A stretch of 64,000 nucleotides of DNA. Source: Pseudomonadales bacterium. GTDB taxonomy: Bacteria > Pseudomonadota > Gammaproteobacteria > Pseudomonadales > Azotimanducaceae. The notes under the pieces were generated by a model. It did no database searches, was not told the DNA's origin, and was given only the letters and a program-made list of their open reading frames with translations. Shown piece after piece: positions 10,926 through 21,789 of the stretch; within the stretch, counting starts at the first letter, position 1, and each line of letters opens with the position of its first letter. Made by a program: the position numbers and the translations under genes. The stretch spans positions 26,624 to 90,623 of the forward strand of contig JAJDVW010000105.1 in the NCBI GenBank assembly GCA_022825925.1, given 5' to 3'.

Positions 10926-11471
10926 CTACAGCGGCTCCCAGAGCACTTCCGCGACGCCGTGCTCCCGCGCGATCGTGCGCGCGAGCACGAAGAGGTAGTC
11001 CGACAGCCGGTTCAGGTAGGCGCCTACCCCAGCCTCCGCCAGCAGCGGGAGCGAGGGCGCTTCTTCCCAGAACGCGCGCTCCGCCCGGCGCGCCAGGCTG
11101 CGCGCGACATGCGCGAGGGCCACGGTCTCGTCACCGCCGGGCAGCACGAACTCCCGCAGCGGCGGCAACTCGGCGTTCAGGCGCTCCGTCTCCTCGGCCA
11201 CGGTCCCGGCGAGGTCCGTCCAGGGCGCCGACGTGCCTCCCGTCGCGACCGCCCCGCCGACGTCGAAGAGTCGCGACTGGACGTTGGCCAGGGTGTCCCG
11301 GTGCCGGGCCCCCGCCTTCGCGGCGAGCAGCCCGAGGAAGCTGTTGGCCTCGTCGAGCGTGCCGATCAGGGCGAGGCGGGGATGGTGCTTGGGGTAGCGC
11401 TTGCCGTCGGCCAGCGAGGTCTCCCCGCCGTCGCCGGTGCGCGTCACGACCCGGCTGATGCGGTCCGCCAT
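10926..11471 (-). CDS. Cob(I)yrinic acid a,c-diamide adenosyltransferase (PduO/MMAB type)
   Basis: TRTGDGGETSLADGKRYPK, GTLDEANSFLGL, FVLPGGDE, LNRLSDYLFVLAR. Confidence 0.93.
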   Translation of the reverse strand: MADRISRVVTRTGDGGETSLADGKRYPKHHPRLALIGTLDEANSFLGLLAAKAGARHRDTLANVQSRLFDVGGAVATGGTSAPWTDLAGTVAEETERLNAELPPLREFVLPGGDETVALAHVARSLARRAERAFWEEAPSLPLLAEAGVGAYLNRLSDYLFVLARTIAREHGVAEVLWEPL

Positions 11472-11504
11472 CCCTTCTCCCTTTCTCCCCGTCTCCCCGG
11501 TGGC

Positions 11505-13106
11505 TCAGCCCGTTGCCCGGGCAGCCGTCGTCTCCCCTTCCCGCCGGCCCTGCAGTCGGGCGGCCCAGACGATCAGCAAGAATACCGGAACGCCGATGGC
11601 CGCCGCGCCCAGGAAGAACATCGGATACCCGAACGTGTCGACCATCTGGCCGGAGTAGCCGCCGAGCAGCTTCGGAAACAGCGTCATGAGCGAGCTCAGG
11701 ACCGCGTACTGCATCGCCGTGAACGACAGGCTCGTCAGGCTCGAGAGGTAGGCGACGAAGGCCGCGCTCGCGAGACCCGCCGTCAGGTTGTCCGCCCCGA
11801 TCACGGCGTAGAGCAGCAACAGGTCCCCGGGCGCCGCCGCGAGCGCGATGAAGAGCAGGTTGGTCGCGACGGTGAGGACGGCCCCCAGCATGAGTACCCG
11901 GACGACCCCGTACTTCAGCGCCAGGGCCGCGCCGAGGAAGCCCCCGAGTATGGTCATCCAGAGCCCGAAGACCTTCGTGACGGTGGCGATCTCCTCCTTG
12001 CTGTAGCCCATGTCGAAGTAGAAGACGTTGGCGATCGCGCCGAGCACGATGTCGGAGACGCGGTAGAAGCCGACCAGCAGCAGGATGGGCACCGCCGCCC
12101 GCCCGTACCGGCGCAGGAAGTCGAGCACCGGCGCGACGTAGGTTTCCCGCACCATCTCGGCGCGCGCGATCCCGGCGCCCACGCACGCGCGCGCCACGGC
12201 GAGGGCCACGCCGAGTGCGAGGGTCAGGCGCCCCGCTTCCGCCAGGAAGCCCGCGAGCGCGCCGTGCATCCCGAGGCCCTCGACGGCCCAGGCATGCACC
12301 GCGTCGGCCGCGTCGGACAACCCCAGGAAGAGGGCCACGAACGACGCCGCCATGATCGCGAACACGCCAAAGAAACGCGCGTAGTCCCCGGCGCCGTGGA
12401 AGTCGCTCGCAAGGTCCCTGCGCACGGGCTCGCCCACGAGGAACGTCGTGACCACGCCCACCAGCATCGCGCCGGCCATGCACAGGTAGGTCCACTTCCA
12501 GGCGTCGTAGACGTAGTGGTCCGCCTCGGTGCCGAAGCCGGCGGCGAGGTACAGCGCACCGGCGCCCGCCACGAGCATGCCGCCCCGATATCCCGCCACG
12601 TAGGCCGATGCGAGGAGCGCCTGCATCTTCTCGTCCGCCACCTCGATGCGGTACGCGTCGATCACGATGTCCTGGGTCGCCGCCGAGAAGCCGAGCGCCA
12701 CCGCCGCGAAGGCCATCGCGGTAAGCCCCGCCGGCGTGCCCGGGTCGCTCATCGCCAGGGCGGCGATCGACGCCATGACGGCGACCTGCGCGGTGAGCAG
12801 CCAGCTGCGGCGCTGGCCGAGGCGAGGGCCCAGCACCGGCAGCGGCAGCTTGTCGATCAGCGGCGCCCAGACGAACTTGAACGAATAGCCGAGCGCCGCC
12901 CAACTGAAGTACGTGACCGCAGCCCGCTCGACTCCCGCCTCCCGCAACCACAGCGACAGCGTCGCGAAGATGAGCAGGAGCGGCAGCCCGGAGGAGAAAC
13001 CGAGGAACAGGAGCGCCGCGACGCGGGGCTGCAGGAAGGCGCGCAGATCGAGCGAGGCGCCGGACCCGCTGTCGCCACCGTCGGCCGGGAGACGCCGGCC
13101 GGTCAA
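11505..13106 (-). CDS. ampG: AmpG-like muropeptide MFS permease
   Basis: LLFLGFSSGLPLLLIFATLSLWLREAGV, SYSFKFVWAPLIDK-type motif, ATQDIVIDAYRIE. Confidence 0.87.
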   Translation of the reverse strand: MTGRRLPADGGDSGSGASLDLRAFLQPRVAALLFLGFSSGLPLLLIFATLSLWLREAGVERAAVTYFSWAALGYSFKFVWAPLIDKLPLPVLGPRLGQRRSWLLTAQVAVMASIAALAMSDPGTPAGLTAMAFAAVALGFSAATQDIVIDAYRIEVADEKMQALLASAYVAGYRGGMLVAGAGALYLAAGFGTEADHYVYDAWKWTYLCMAGAMLVGVVTTFLVGEPVRRDLASDFHGAGDYARFFGVFAIMAASFVALFLGLSDAADAVHAWAVEGLGMHGALAGFLAEAGRLTLALGVALAVARACVGAGIARAEMVRETYVAPVLDFLRRYGRAAVPILLLVGFYRVSDIVLGAIANVFYFDMGYSKEEIATVTKVFGLWMTILGGFLGAALALKYGVVRVLMLGAVLTVATNLLFIALAAAPGDLLLLYAVIGADNLTAGLASAAFVAYLSSLTSLSFTAMQYAVLSSLMTLFPKLLGGYSGQMVDTFGYPMFFLGAAAIGVPVFLLIVWAARLQGRREGETTAARATG

Positions 13107-13175
13107 GCAGCGCTCGCTCGGTGCAGGCCGCCGTCCGTGGCGCGCATCGTCAGGGGTCGACGGACTTCCAGGGCG

Positions 13176-13805
13176 TCATGTCCAGGAGCGGGGCGCCGCC
13201 GGTGTCGTCACGGCCGGCTGGGGTCCGACTCGGGCGCCACCCGCGCGGCCCACGGAGAGCGCCGGAGACGCTTGGGTCCGGATGACGGTGTCCGCCTTGA
13301 TCGTCTCGACTTCCTCGCGCAGCGTAGCCACGTCGCGACGGAGGTCTCCGACTTCCTCCCGCAACCCGGCGACGTCTTCGCGAATCGCACCGAGTTCCGC
13401 ACGCAGTTCCCGGGCCAGGGCGCGCATCTCGCCACGCAGCTCCGTCGCCAGAGCATGCATCTCGCCACGTAGTTCACTCGCGAGCGCGTTCATCTCGCCA
13501 CGCAAGGTTTCGGCCAGGCCATCCATCTCGCCACGCAAGGTTTCGGCCAAGCCATCCATCTCGCCACGCAAAGCCTCGAACTGGGCGTGCGTCTCGGCCC
13601 GATAGTCGATCAACTCGCCACGCAAATCGCGCAAATCCGCCCGAAGTCCCGCGTACCCGGTCAGCATCAGCGTCGCGAGGGCGATGCCCACGCCCAGGAT
13701 GGACAGCGTCTCGCTCGTCAGGCGCTGGCGAGCCCGCCCCGCGTTCGCGCTCCCTGCCGGTTCCGCGTAGCTCGCGGCGTCTCCCTGGCTCATCTCGTGT
13801 CCCAT
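13176..13805 (-). CDS. Membrane-anchored coiled-coil protein with 11-residue repeats
   Basis: One TM segment followed by (LRGEMxxLAxx)n. Confidence 0.75.
   Translation of the reverse strand: MGHEMSQGDAASYAEPAGSANAGRARQRLTSETLSILGVGIALATLMLTGYAGLRADLRDLRGELIDYRAETHAQFEALRGEMDGLAETLRGEMDGLAETLRGEMNALASELRGEMHALATELRGEMRALARELRAELGAIREDVAGLREEVGDLRRDVATLREEVETIKADTVIRTQASPALSVGRAGGARVGPQPAVTTPAAPRSWT
13392..13589 (-). repeat. About six tandem 33-bp units encoding hendecads
   Basis: CATCTCGCCACGCAAGGTTTCGGCCARGCCATC and variants with 33-bp period. Confidence 0.8.
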
Positions 13806-13922
13806 CCACCGGTCGATTGGCCGGGGAGGTTATCGCGGGTCCACTCCGCCGCGTGTGCGAATCATCCTACCGGTTGCGTAGGCCAGCGCAACCGCCGCAC
13901 GCGCGCCTTCGCCACCGATGCG

Positions 13923-14378
13923 TCATGGCCGCCAACGGACCCGCGCCAGGTCCACCCGTCCGCCCACGAACGTCACCCCTTCGGCCTCGAGGAGCGCCCG
14001 CTGACGGGCTCCTCCCGCGCCCCGAATCGAGACGGCGCCGCGCGCATTGACGACCCGGTACCAGGGGAGCCGGGTGTCTGGCGGCAGCCGCGACATCGTC
14101 TGCCCGACCAGCCGCGCGGCGCGCGGCAGTCCCGCGAGTTCCGCCACCTGTCCGTAGGTGGCCACGCGGCCGGCGGGAATCGCCGCGACGACCGCCCAGA
14201 TGCGCTCGCGAGGCCCTCCGGGAACGTTCGATTCGCCGCCCTGCGAAGCGGTTTCCAAGGGACCAGGGGCCTCCCGACCGAGCGCCCCGATTCGGGCCCG
14301 AATTGGGGCCCCAAATTGGGGCTTGAATAACGGGAGCGCGCCCCTATGATATGCACTCCTCCGGGTTAGCACTCTCAC
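13923..14378 (-). CDS. Alkyltransferase-like (ATL) / MGMT-family protein; true start uncertain (TTG near 14263 possible)
   Basis: [29 protein letters not shown]...[15 protein letters not shown] replaces catalytic PCHR. Confidence 0.8.
   Translation of the reverse strand: MRVLTRRSAYHRGALPLFKPQFGAPIRARIGALGREAPGPLETASQGGESNVPGGPRERIWAVVAAIPAGRVATYGQVAELAGLPRAARLVGQTMSRLPPDTRLPWYRVVNARGAVSIRGAGGARQRALLEAEGVTFVGGRVDLARVRWRP
14284..14322. promoter_or_regulatory. Nested palindromes immediately upstream of the groES promoter
   Basis: GCCCCGATTCGGGCCCGAATTGGGGC (one mismatch) overlapping GCCCCAAATTGGGGC. Confidence 0.6.
14322..14350 (+). promoter_or_regulatory. groESL promoter, sigma32-like (CTTGAA-N13-CCCCTATGAT), also readable as sigma70 TTGAAT-N16-TATGAT
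   Basis: Motif match and position just upstream of CIRCE. Confidence 0.6.
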
Positions 14379-14392
14379 GGCGAGAGTGCCAA
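14366..14392. promoter_or_regulatory. CIRCE element (HrcA operator)
   Basis: TTAGCACTC-N9-GAGTGCCAA, one deviation from consensus. Confidence 0.93.
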
Positions 14393-14483
14393 TTCTCGGA
14401 GGTTCGCATCGAGAAGGTGTCGGGCCAAGGAATACGATGGCTACGGCACGCGAATACGTCCAATCTTGGGAGACATTTGGGAC

Positions 14484-14774
14484 ATGAACATTCGACCTCT
14501 ACACGACCGCGTCGTCGTGCGGCGGCTGGACGAGGAGACGATGTCCGCCGGCGGGATCGTGCTGCCGGACACCGCGTCCGAGAAACCGTCGCAGGGCGAG
14601 GTCCTCGCCGTGGGACCGGGCAAGCTCCTAGACAACGGCAACCTGCACGCACCCGGCGTCCAGGTCGGCGACAAGGTCATCTTCGGCCAGTACGGCGGCA
14701 GCACGGTGAAGATCGACGGGGAAGAGCTTCTCATCCTCTCCGAGAGCGAGATCTTCGGCGTACTCGAGGGCTGA
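14484..14774 (+). CDS. groES: Co-chaperonin GroES
   Basis: [18 protein letters not shown]...GGIVLPDTA. Confidence 0.98.
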   Translation: MNIRPLHDRVVVRRLDEETMSAGGIVLPDTASEKPSQGEVLAVGPGKLLDNGNLHAPGVQVGDKVIFGQYGGSTVKIDGEELLILSESEIFGVLEG

Positions 14775-14803
14775 CGCGAGACGCGCCCGCACCGGAGTTT
14801 TGA

Positions 14804-16501
<1,698 letters not shown>

Positions 16502-16520
16502 CAGCCGCGCAAGCACGAAA

Positions 16521-16546
16521 GAACCCCGCCCCGCGCGGGGTTTTTT
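16521..16546 (+). terminator. Rho-independent terminator after groL
   Basis: CCCCGCCCCGCGCGGGGTTTTTT. Confidence 0.85.
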
Positions 16547-16602
16547 CTGCCTGTTCCGGGCAGTATGATCGAGCGGGCCAAGGGAAAGAGGGGCGCCAGA
16601 CA

Positions 16603-17250
16603 ATGGAAGAAGCCATCAACTATCTGATCCGTTGGGCTCACTACTTCGTGGGGATCACCTGGATCGGGATGCTCTACTACTTCAACTTCGTCCAGACGGA
16701 GTACTTCAAGGAAGCCGAGACCGGCGCCCGCGTGGACGCGTTCGTGAAGCTCGCCCCCCGCGCCCTCTGGTGGTTCCGCTGGGGCGCCGCCATGACGTTC
16801 CTCACCGGGCTCTATCTCCTCTATGTCCTGCACATGAGCCTGTCGATAGACATCGTCCTGTCGGCCACCATGGCGACGCTGATGTTCCTGAACGTCTGGC
16901 TGATCATCTGGCCCAACCAGAAGATCGTCATCGCGTCGAACGAGCAGGTCCAGGCCGGCGGCGAGGCCACTCCGGAAGCCGCGGCGGCGGCGCCGAAGGC
17001 CGCTCTGGCCTCCCGCACGAACACGCTGTTCTCGCTGCCGATGCTATTCCTGATGGGCGCGAGCAACCACTTCGGCCACGGAGGTTTCGGCGACAATACG
17101 AACGCGCTGATCGTCGGCCTGATCATCATCGCCGCCATCGAACTGAACGCGATCTTCGGCAAGCAGGGGCCCATCACGACCGTGCGCGGCGTCATCGTCA
17201 GCAGCTTCGCGCTGACCGCGGTCTTCTGGGCGGTCGTCGCATGGCTGTAG
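16603..17250 (+). CDS. Urate hydroxylase PuuD / Urate_ox_N-like membrane protein
   Basis: WAHYFVGITWIGMLYYFNFVQTEYFKE, multiple TM segments. Confidence 0.7.
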   Translation: MEEAINYLIRWAHYFVGITWIGMLYYFNFVQTEYFKEAETGARVDAFVKLAPRALWWFRWGAAMTFLTGLYLLYVLHMSLSIDIVLSATMATLMFLNVWLIIWPNQKIVIASNEQVQAGGEATPEAAAAAPKAALASRTNTLFSLPMLFLMGASNHFGHGGFGDNTNALIVGLIIIAAIELNAIFGKQGPITTVRGVIVSSFALTAVFWAVVAWL

Positions 17251-17335
17251 CGACGCTCGTCGTCGCCCGCGCAGAGTTCGCGCCAGCGTCACCAGGGGCA
17301 CGTCCCGTACGGCGCGCTCTTCGCCCGAGGGAACC

Positions 17336-18079
17336 GTGAGCGAGTCCCCGATCGCCGTCCAACCCGACGACGCCCCGCGGCGGTCCCAGCGCCGCCGCGG
17401 GCGCGACGGCGGCGGGGGTCGCGGCGGCGGCTCCGGGGTCGCGGTCAGCGGCGTCCTCGCGTTCGCCATCGCGGGGTTCGCCGCGGCGGGCTGGTTCATC
17501 CTGCACCAGCAGGGCCAGCTCCGGGACAACGACCGCGCGCTCGCGACCGCCGGCGAGCGACTCAGGCTCCTCGAAGAACGGCTGCAGATGACCGACGAGG
17601 TCATGTCGAAGGCGGGCGAGGACACCACCGAGCAGCTGTCTTTCTGGGAGTCCGAGGTCCGCAAGCTCTGGGACGTCGCGAACAAGCGCAACCGGAAGTG
17701 GATCCAGGACAACCAGGCGACGCTAAAGCGGCAGACCTCGAGCATCGCCGGCGTGCAGTCCACCCTCGCCGAACTGAAGAGCCAGGTCGGCCGCGTCGAG
17801 ACCGCCTTCGACCAGCAGCGGGAGATGATGGACAAGCTGGCGACCATCGAGACGCAGGTCCGCCAGATGGTGAATCAGCAGCGCGACCTGGTGGACCGGG
17901 TCAATACCTCGCGCCAGGTGACGGCGAGCCTGAAGGCGACCCTCGAACCGCAGGTGCGCGAACACGAGGAGGCGATCGCCGCCAACGACGCCCACCGGCG
18001 CCAGCTCAACGCCAGCATCACCCGGCTCGGCGACCGGCTCGCCGCCATCGAGCAGCGCGTGGGTCTGGCCGTCCAGTAG
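17336..18079 (+). CDS. Membrane-anchored coiled-coil protein
   Basis: One N-terminal TM followed by a long coiled coil. Confidence 0.7.
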   Translation: MSESPIAVQPDDAPRRSQRRRGRDGGGGRGGGSGVAVSGVLAFAIAGFAAAGWFILHQQGQLRDNDRALATAGERLRLLEERLQMTDEVMSKAGEDTTEQLSFWESEVRKLWDVANKRNRKWIQDNQATLKRQTSSIAGVQSTLAELKSQVGRVETAFDQQREMMDKLATIETQVRQMVNQQRDLVDRVNTSRQVTASLKATLEPQVREHEEAIAANDAHRRQLNASITRLGDRLAAIEQRVGLAVQ

Positions 18080-18102
18080 GGCCTCGAGAAGACCCGAAAC
18101 GC

Positions 18103-18993
18103 TCAGCCTGTCCCGTCCCGTCCCGCGCGCAGGCCCTCGAGCCTCCGGTCCTTGGCGCCCCACAGGTCGTCGATCCAGGCGCGCAGCGTTTCACGCCCCT
18201 CCGGCTCCGCCACGCCGGCGACGGCCTCGGGCACGCCGAGACCCGTCACGGTCACGTCCACCCGCCGGCACCGGCCGCAGAGGAAGTCCCAGAAGGACGG
18301 CGCTCCGTCCGGGTAGTCGATCGTCACGTCCACCATGCCGCGGAGCCGGGCGTCGAGCGCCTCCGCGACGTACGCGAATCCCGATCTCTTGGGCTTCAGC
18401 AACCAGGCGTGCGGCGACTGCTGCGCCGCGTGCTTGGCCGCCGTGAAGCGCGTCCCCTCGAGGAAGCTCAGCACGGACGTGGGCCGCTCCAGAAACCGTT
18501 CGCACGCCCGCAGCGTCGCGTTGCGGTCGTGCTCGCGCAGCTCCGGGTGCGCCTCGAGGACCTCGCGGCCGTAGCGGCGGACGTAGGGGAAGCCCAACAG
18601 CCACATGGCCACCCCCACCATGGGCGCCCAGATGAGTTCGCGCTTGGTGAAGAACTTCAGCGGCGGTACGCGGCCCAGGAAGATGTCCTGCAGGACGAGG
18701 ATGTCCGCCCACGACTGATGGTTGCTGACGATGAGATACCATCCGTCCCGCCGGAAGCCGGCATCGCCCTGGAACCGGACATCCAGGTTCGTCAGCCGGA
18801 GCGACCACAGGAGTCCCCGGTTGCTCGCGACCCAGCCGTCGATGATCCGATCCATGGCGCCGCCGATCCCGCGGCGCACCGCGCCCACCGGCACGGCGAT
18901 CCGCACCAGTCCCATCACGTACAGCGGAATGCACCAGAGCACCGTGTGCACCGAGATGAACGCGATGGAGACGATTCCGCGCAGCGTATCCAT
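18103..18993 (-). CDS. 1-acyl-sn-glycerol-3-phosphate acyltransferase family protein (YihG-like)
   Basis: LIVSNHQSWADI (NHxxxxD), FLEGTRFT. Confidence 0.88.
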   Translation of the reverse strand: MDTLRGIVSIAFISVHTVLWCIPLYVMGLVRIAVPVGAVRRGIGGAMDRIIDGWVASNRGLLWSLRLTNLDVRFQGDAGFRRDGWYLIVSNHQSWADILVLQDIFLGRVPPLKFFTKRELIWAPMVGVAMWLLGFPYVRRYGREVLEAHPELREHDRNATLRACERFLERPTSVLSFLEGTRFTAAKHAAQQSPHAWLLKPKRSGFAYVAEALDARLRGMVDVTIDYPDGAPSFWDFLCGRCRRVDVTVTGLGVPEAVAGVAEPEGRETLRAWIDDLWGAKDRRLEGLRAGRDGTG

Positions 18994-19014
18994 GCCGGAG
19001 TCTTTAACACAGGC

Positions 19015-20190
19015 ATGCCCGCGCCGCCAACGGCAGGGCCGGGACGCGCGCAACCCGTTCGGGACGTCCCGGTGAGCGTCCCCCGCGGCGCGCTGCCGGT
19101 CCTGGCGGCATTCCTGGCGTGCGTCCCGGTCACCGGGTGCGCCACGCTGTCCTGGTACGGCGAGGCAGCCATCGGCCAGATGCGCATCCTCGCCGCGCGC
19201 CGGCCGGTCGCCGAGGTGCTCGCGGACCCGGCGACGTCGGCGGCGACCGCCGCCAACCTGGCGCGGGTCGACGCGATCCTCGAGTTCGCCGCCCGGGACC
19301 TCGGCCTGGACGTGGGCGGCCGCTACCGGACCTACGTGCACCTGGACCGGGACGCCGTGGTCTGGAACGTCTTCGCCGCGCCCGAGTTCTCCCTGACGCC
19401 GCACCGGTGGTGTTACCCGGTCGTGGGGTGCGCCGTCTACCGGGGCTATTTCAACCGGGACCGCGCACGGCAGGAGGCCGCGGCCCTCGCGGCTCGCGGC
19501 TTCGACGTCCACGTCGGCCGCGTGGCCGCGTACTCCACCCTGGGCTGGTTCGACGATCCGCTGCTGTCGACCTTCATCGGCTACCCGGACGAACGCCTGG
19601 CGGAACTGCTCTTCCACGAACTCGCGCACGGCAGGCTGTTCGTGCCCGGCGACTCCGCGTTCAACGAGGCCTTCGCCACGTTCGTCGGCCGGGAAGGCGC
19701 CGCGGCGTGGCTGCTCGCCACGCGACGCGATCCGGAACGGTTCCTCGCCGCGAAGCACGCGGCCCTCCGGCGGGTCGACTTCTTCCGGGCGTGGCGCGGG
19801 CGGCTGCGCGCGCTGTACGCGGAGGACCTGCCAGACGATCAGCGCCGGCTTCTGAAGGGAGCCCTGTTCGACGCCATGCGCTCGTGTTACGCAGAGCGCC
19901 GTCGTAGGCTCGGGCCCGGGTTCGGAGGCGCCCTGCCGGCATCCTTCAACAACGCCCGCCTCGCCGCGACGAGTACCTACGAGGACCGCACGCCGTCCTT
20001 CGCGGCGCTCTTCGCGCGCGCCGGCGGGAACTGGGGAGCCTTCTACCGGGCGGCGCGCGAACTCGGCGACCGCGAACCGGGGGCGCGCGACGAGGCCCTG
20101 CGCGACCTCGCCCGCGCACACGCCGCGCCCCATCGGCCGGAAGAGCGGGATGCGCTCCTGTGCCGCCACCCACGCGTGGCCGCCGGTTGA
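19015..20190 (+). CDS. Putative aminopeptidase lipoprotein (Aminopep family)
   Basis: Lipobox-like VTGC, LLFHELAHGRLFVPGDSAFNEAFATFVG. Confidence 0.83.
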   Translation: MPAPPTAGPGRAQPVRDVPVSVPRGALPVLAAFLACVPVTGCATLSWYGEAAIGQMRILAARRPVAEVLADPATSAATAANLARVDAILEFAARDLGLDVGGRYRTYVHLDRDAVVWNVFAAPEFSLTPHRWCYPVVGCAVYRGYFNRDRARQEAAALAARGFDVHVGRVAAYSTLGWFDDPLLSTFIGYPDERLAELLFHELAHGRLFVPGDSAFNEAFATFVGREGAAAWLLATRRDPERFLAAKHAALRRVDFFRAWRGRLRALYAEDLPDDQRRLLKGALFDAMRSCYAERRRRLGPGFGGALPASFNNARLAATSTYEDRTPSFAALFARAGGNWGAFYRAARELGDREPGARDEALRDLARAHAAPHRPEERDALLCRHPRVAAG

Positions 20191-20223
20191 TCCGGCGACG
20201 CCCGCCCGCATAGCATCCCTCCG

Positions 20224-21786
20224 ATGGAACAGACGCCAGGGGAGCGTAGCGACCGTCGGCAGTGGTTCCATGGGCGCTCGGTCGGGCTCTGGCTGGGTCT
20301 CGCCGCCTTCGCCCTCCTCCTGATCTACCCCGCCGCTCCGGACAACCCTCCCGCCAGCCGACTGGCCGCCGTGGCCGCCCTGATGGCGATCTGGTGGATG
20401 AGCGAGGCGATCCCGCTCTTCGCGACGGCCCTGATGCCCCTGGTCCTGTTCCCGCTGCTCGGGATCATGCCCGGCCGGGACACGGCGCCGATCTACCTCA
20501 ACAGCACCATCGTGCTCTTCATCGGCGGGTTCATGATCGCCCTGACCATGCAGAAGTGGAACCTGCACCGCCGGATCGCGCTCGACATCATCCACCGCGT
20601 CGGCGGCGGTCCGGCGCGCCTGGTGCTCGGGTTCATGATCGCGGCGGCTTTCCTGTCGATGTGGGTGTCGAACACCGCCACCGCCGTCATGATGGTCCCG
20701 ATCGGCCTCGCCATCGTGCTGCAGGTCGAGAGCCGCGCCGGGGACGCGGCGCATCCGCTGTCCGTGGGCCTCATGCTGGGCATCGCCTACGGTTGCTCGG
20801 TCGGCGGGATGACGACCCTCGTCGGCACCCCGCCCAACCTCTCGTTCGTGCGGATCCACGAGATCCTCTTCCCGGACGCCCCCACGATCGCGTTCGGACA
20901 GTGGATGGTGGTCGCCTTCCCGGTCGGGGTCATCATGCTCGTCGCGGCGTGGCTGCTGATCACCCAGGTGATGTACCGGGCGCCGCGGAACCTCCGCATC
21001 GACCCGGCAACCGTGGCGGACGAACGGACGCGGCTCGGTCCGGTCTCCTTCGAGGAACGCGCGGTGCTCACCGTATTCGCGGTCACCGCCCTGCTCTGGG
21101 TGTTCCGCGTCGATCTCCACCTGGGCGGCTTCACGGTGCCCGGCTGGTCGGACGTGCTGCCCTGGCCCGGACTCGTCGACGACGGTACCGTGGCGATCGC
21201 CATGGCCTCGCTCATGTTCTTCATCCCCGCGAAGAACCGCGAAGGCGGCACGCGGATCATGGGCCCCGAGATCATCCCGCGGCTGCCGTGGAACATCGTC
21301 CTGCTCATCGGCGGCGGCTTCGCGCTGGCGTCGGCGTTCCAGCAGACGGGGCTGGCCCAGCTCATCGGCGCCCAGTTCGATGCCGCCGCCGCGTTGCCGA
21401 CGTTCGCGCTGATCCTCCTCGTCTGCCTCGCCATCACCTTCCTGACCGAACTGACCAGCAACACGGCGACCACCGAGATGATCCTGCCGATACTCGCGGC
21501 CGTCGCGGTCGCCACCGGCACGCACCCGCTCATCCTCATGATCCCCGCCACCATGTCCGCGAGCTGCGCGTTCATGATGCCGGTGGCGACGCCGCCCAAC
21601 TCCATCGTCTTCGGCAGCAACCGCATCTCCATTTCCGAGATGGCGCGCGCGGGCATCGTGCTCAACCTGTTCGGGGCCCTCGTCATCGCGAGCGTCGTCT
21701 ACACGCTCGGCTTGGTGGTGTTCGACATCGATCCCTCGGTGGTGCCCGCCTGGGCGACCTCTCTGGCCGCGGAAGGCGGCCACTGA
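20224..21786 (+). CDS. DASS/SLC13-family anion symporter
   Basis: MSEAIPLFATALMPLVLFPLLGI, MWVSNTATAVMMVPIG, GTPPNL. Confidence 0.9.
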   Translation: MEQTPGERSDRRQWFHGRSVGLWLGLAAFALLLIYPAAPDNPPASRLAAVAALMAIWWMSEAIPLFATALMPLVLFPLLGIMPGRDTAPIYLNSTIVLFIGGFMIALTMQKWNLHRRIALDIIHRVGGGPARLVLGFMIAAAFLSMWVSNTATAVMMVPIGLAIVLQVESRAGDAAHPLSVGLMLGIAYGCSVGGMTTLVGTPPNLSFVRIHEILFPDAPTIAFGQWMVVAFPVGVIMLVAAWLLITQVMYRAPRNLRIDPATVADERTRLGPVSFEERAVLTVFAVTALLWVFRVDLHLGGFTVPGWSDVLPWPGLVDDGTVAIAMASLMFFIPAKNREGGTRIMGPEIIPRLPWNIVLLIGGGFALASAFQQTGLAQLIGAQFDAAAALPTFALILLVCLAITFLTELTSNTATTEMILPILAAVAVATGTHPLILMIPATMSASCAFMMPVATPPNSIVFGSNRISISEMARAGIVLNLFGALVIASVVYTLGLVVFDIDPSVVPAWATSLAAEGGH

Positions 21787-21789
21787 CCC

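Noticed and set aside
8902-10998. 698-aa plus-strand ORF
   Set aside because: Antisense to the OYE-family oxidoreductase.
10959-13472. 837-aa plus-strand ORF
   Set aside because: Antisense to the adenosyltransferase and AmpG-like genes; low-complexity R/G/E-rich translation.
13392-13589. Possible CRISPR array
   Set aside because: 33-bp units are contiguous without spacers and encode hendecads. No CRISPR array or cas gene was seen in the window.
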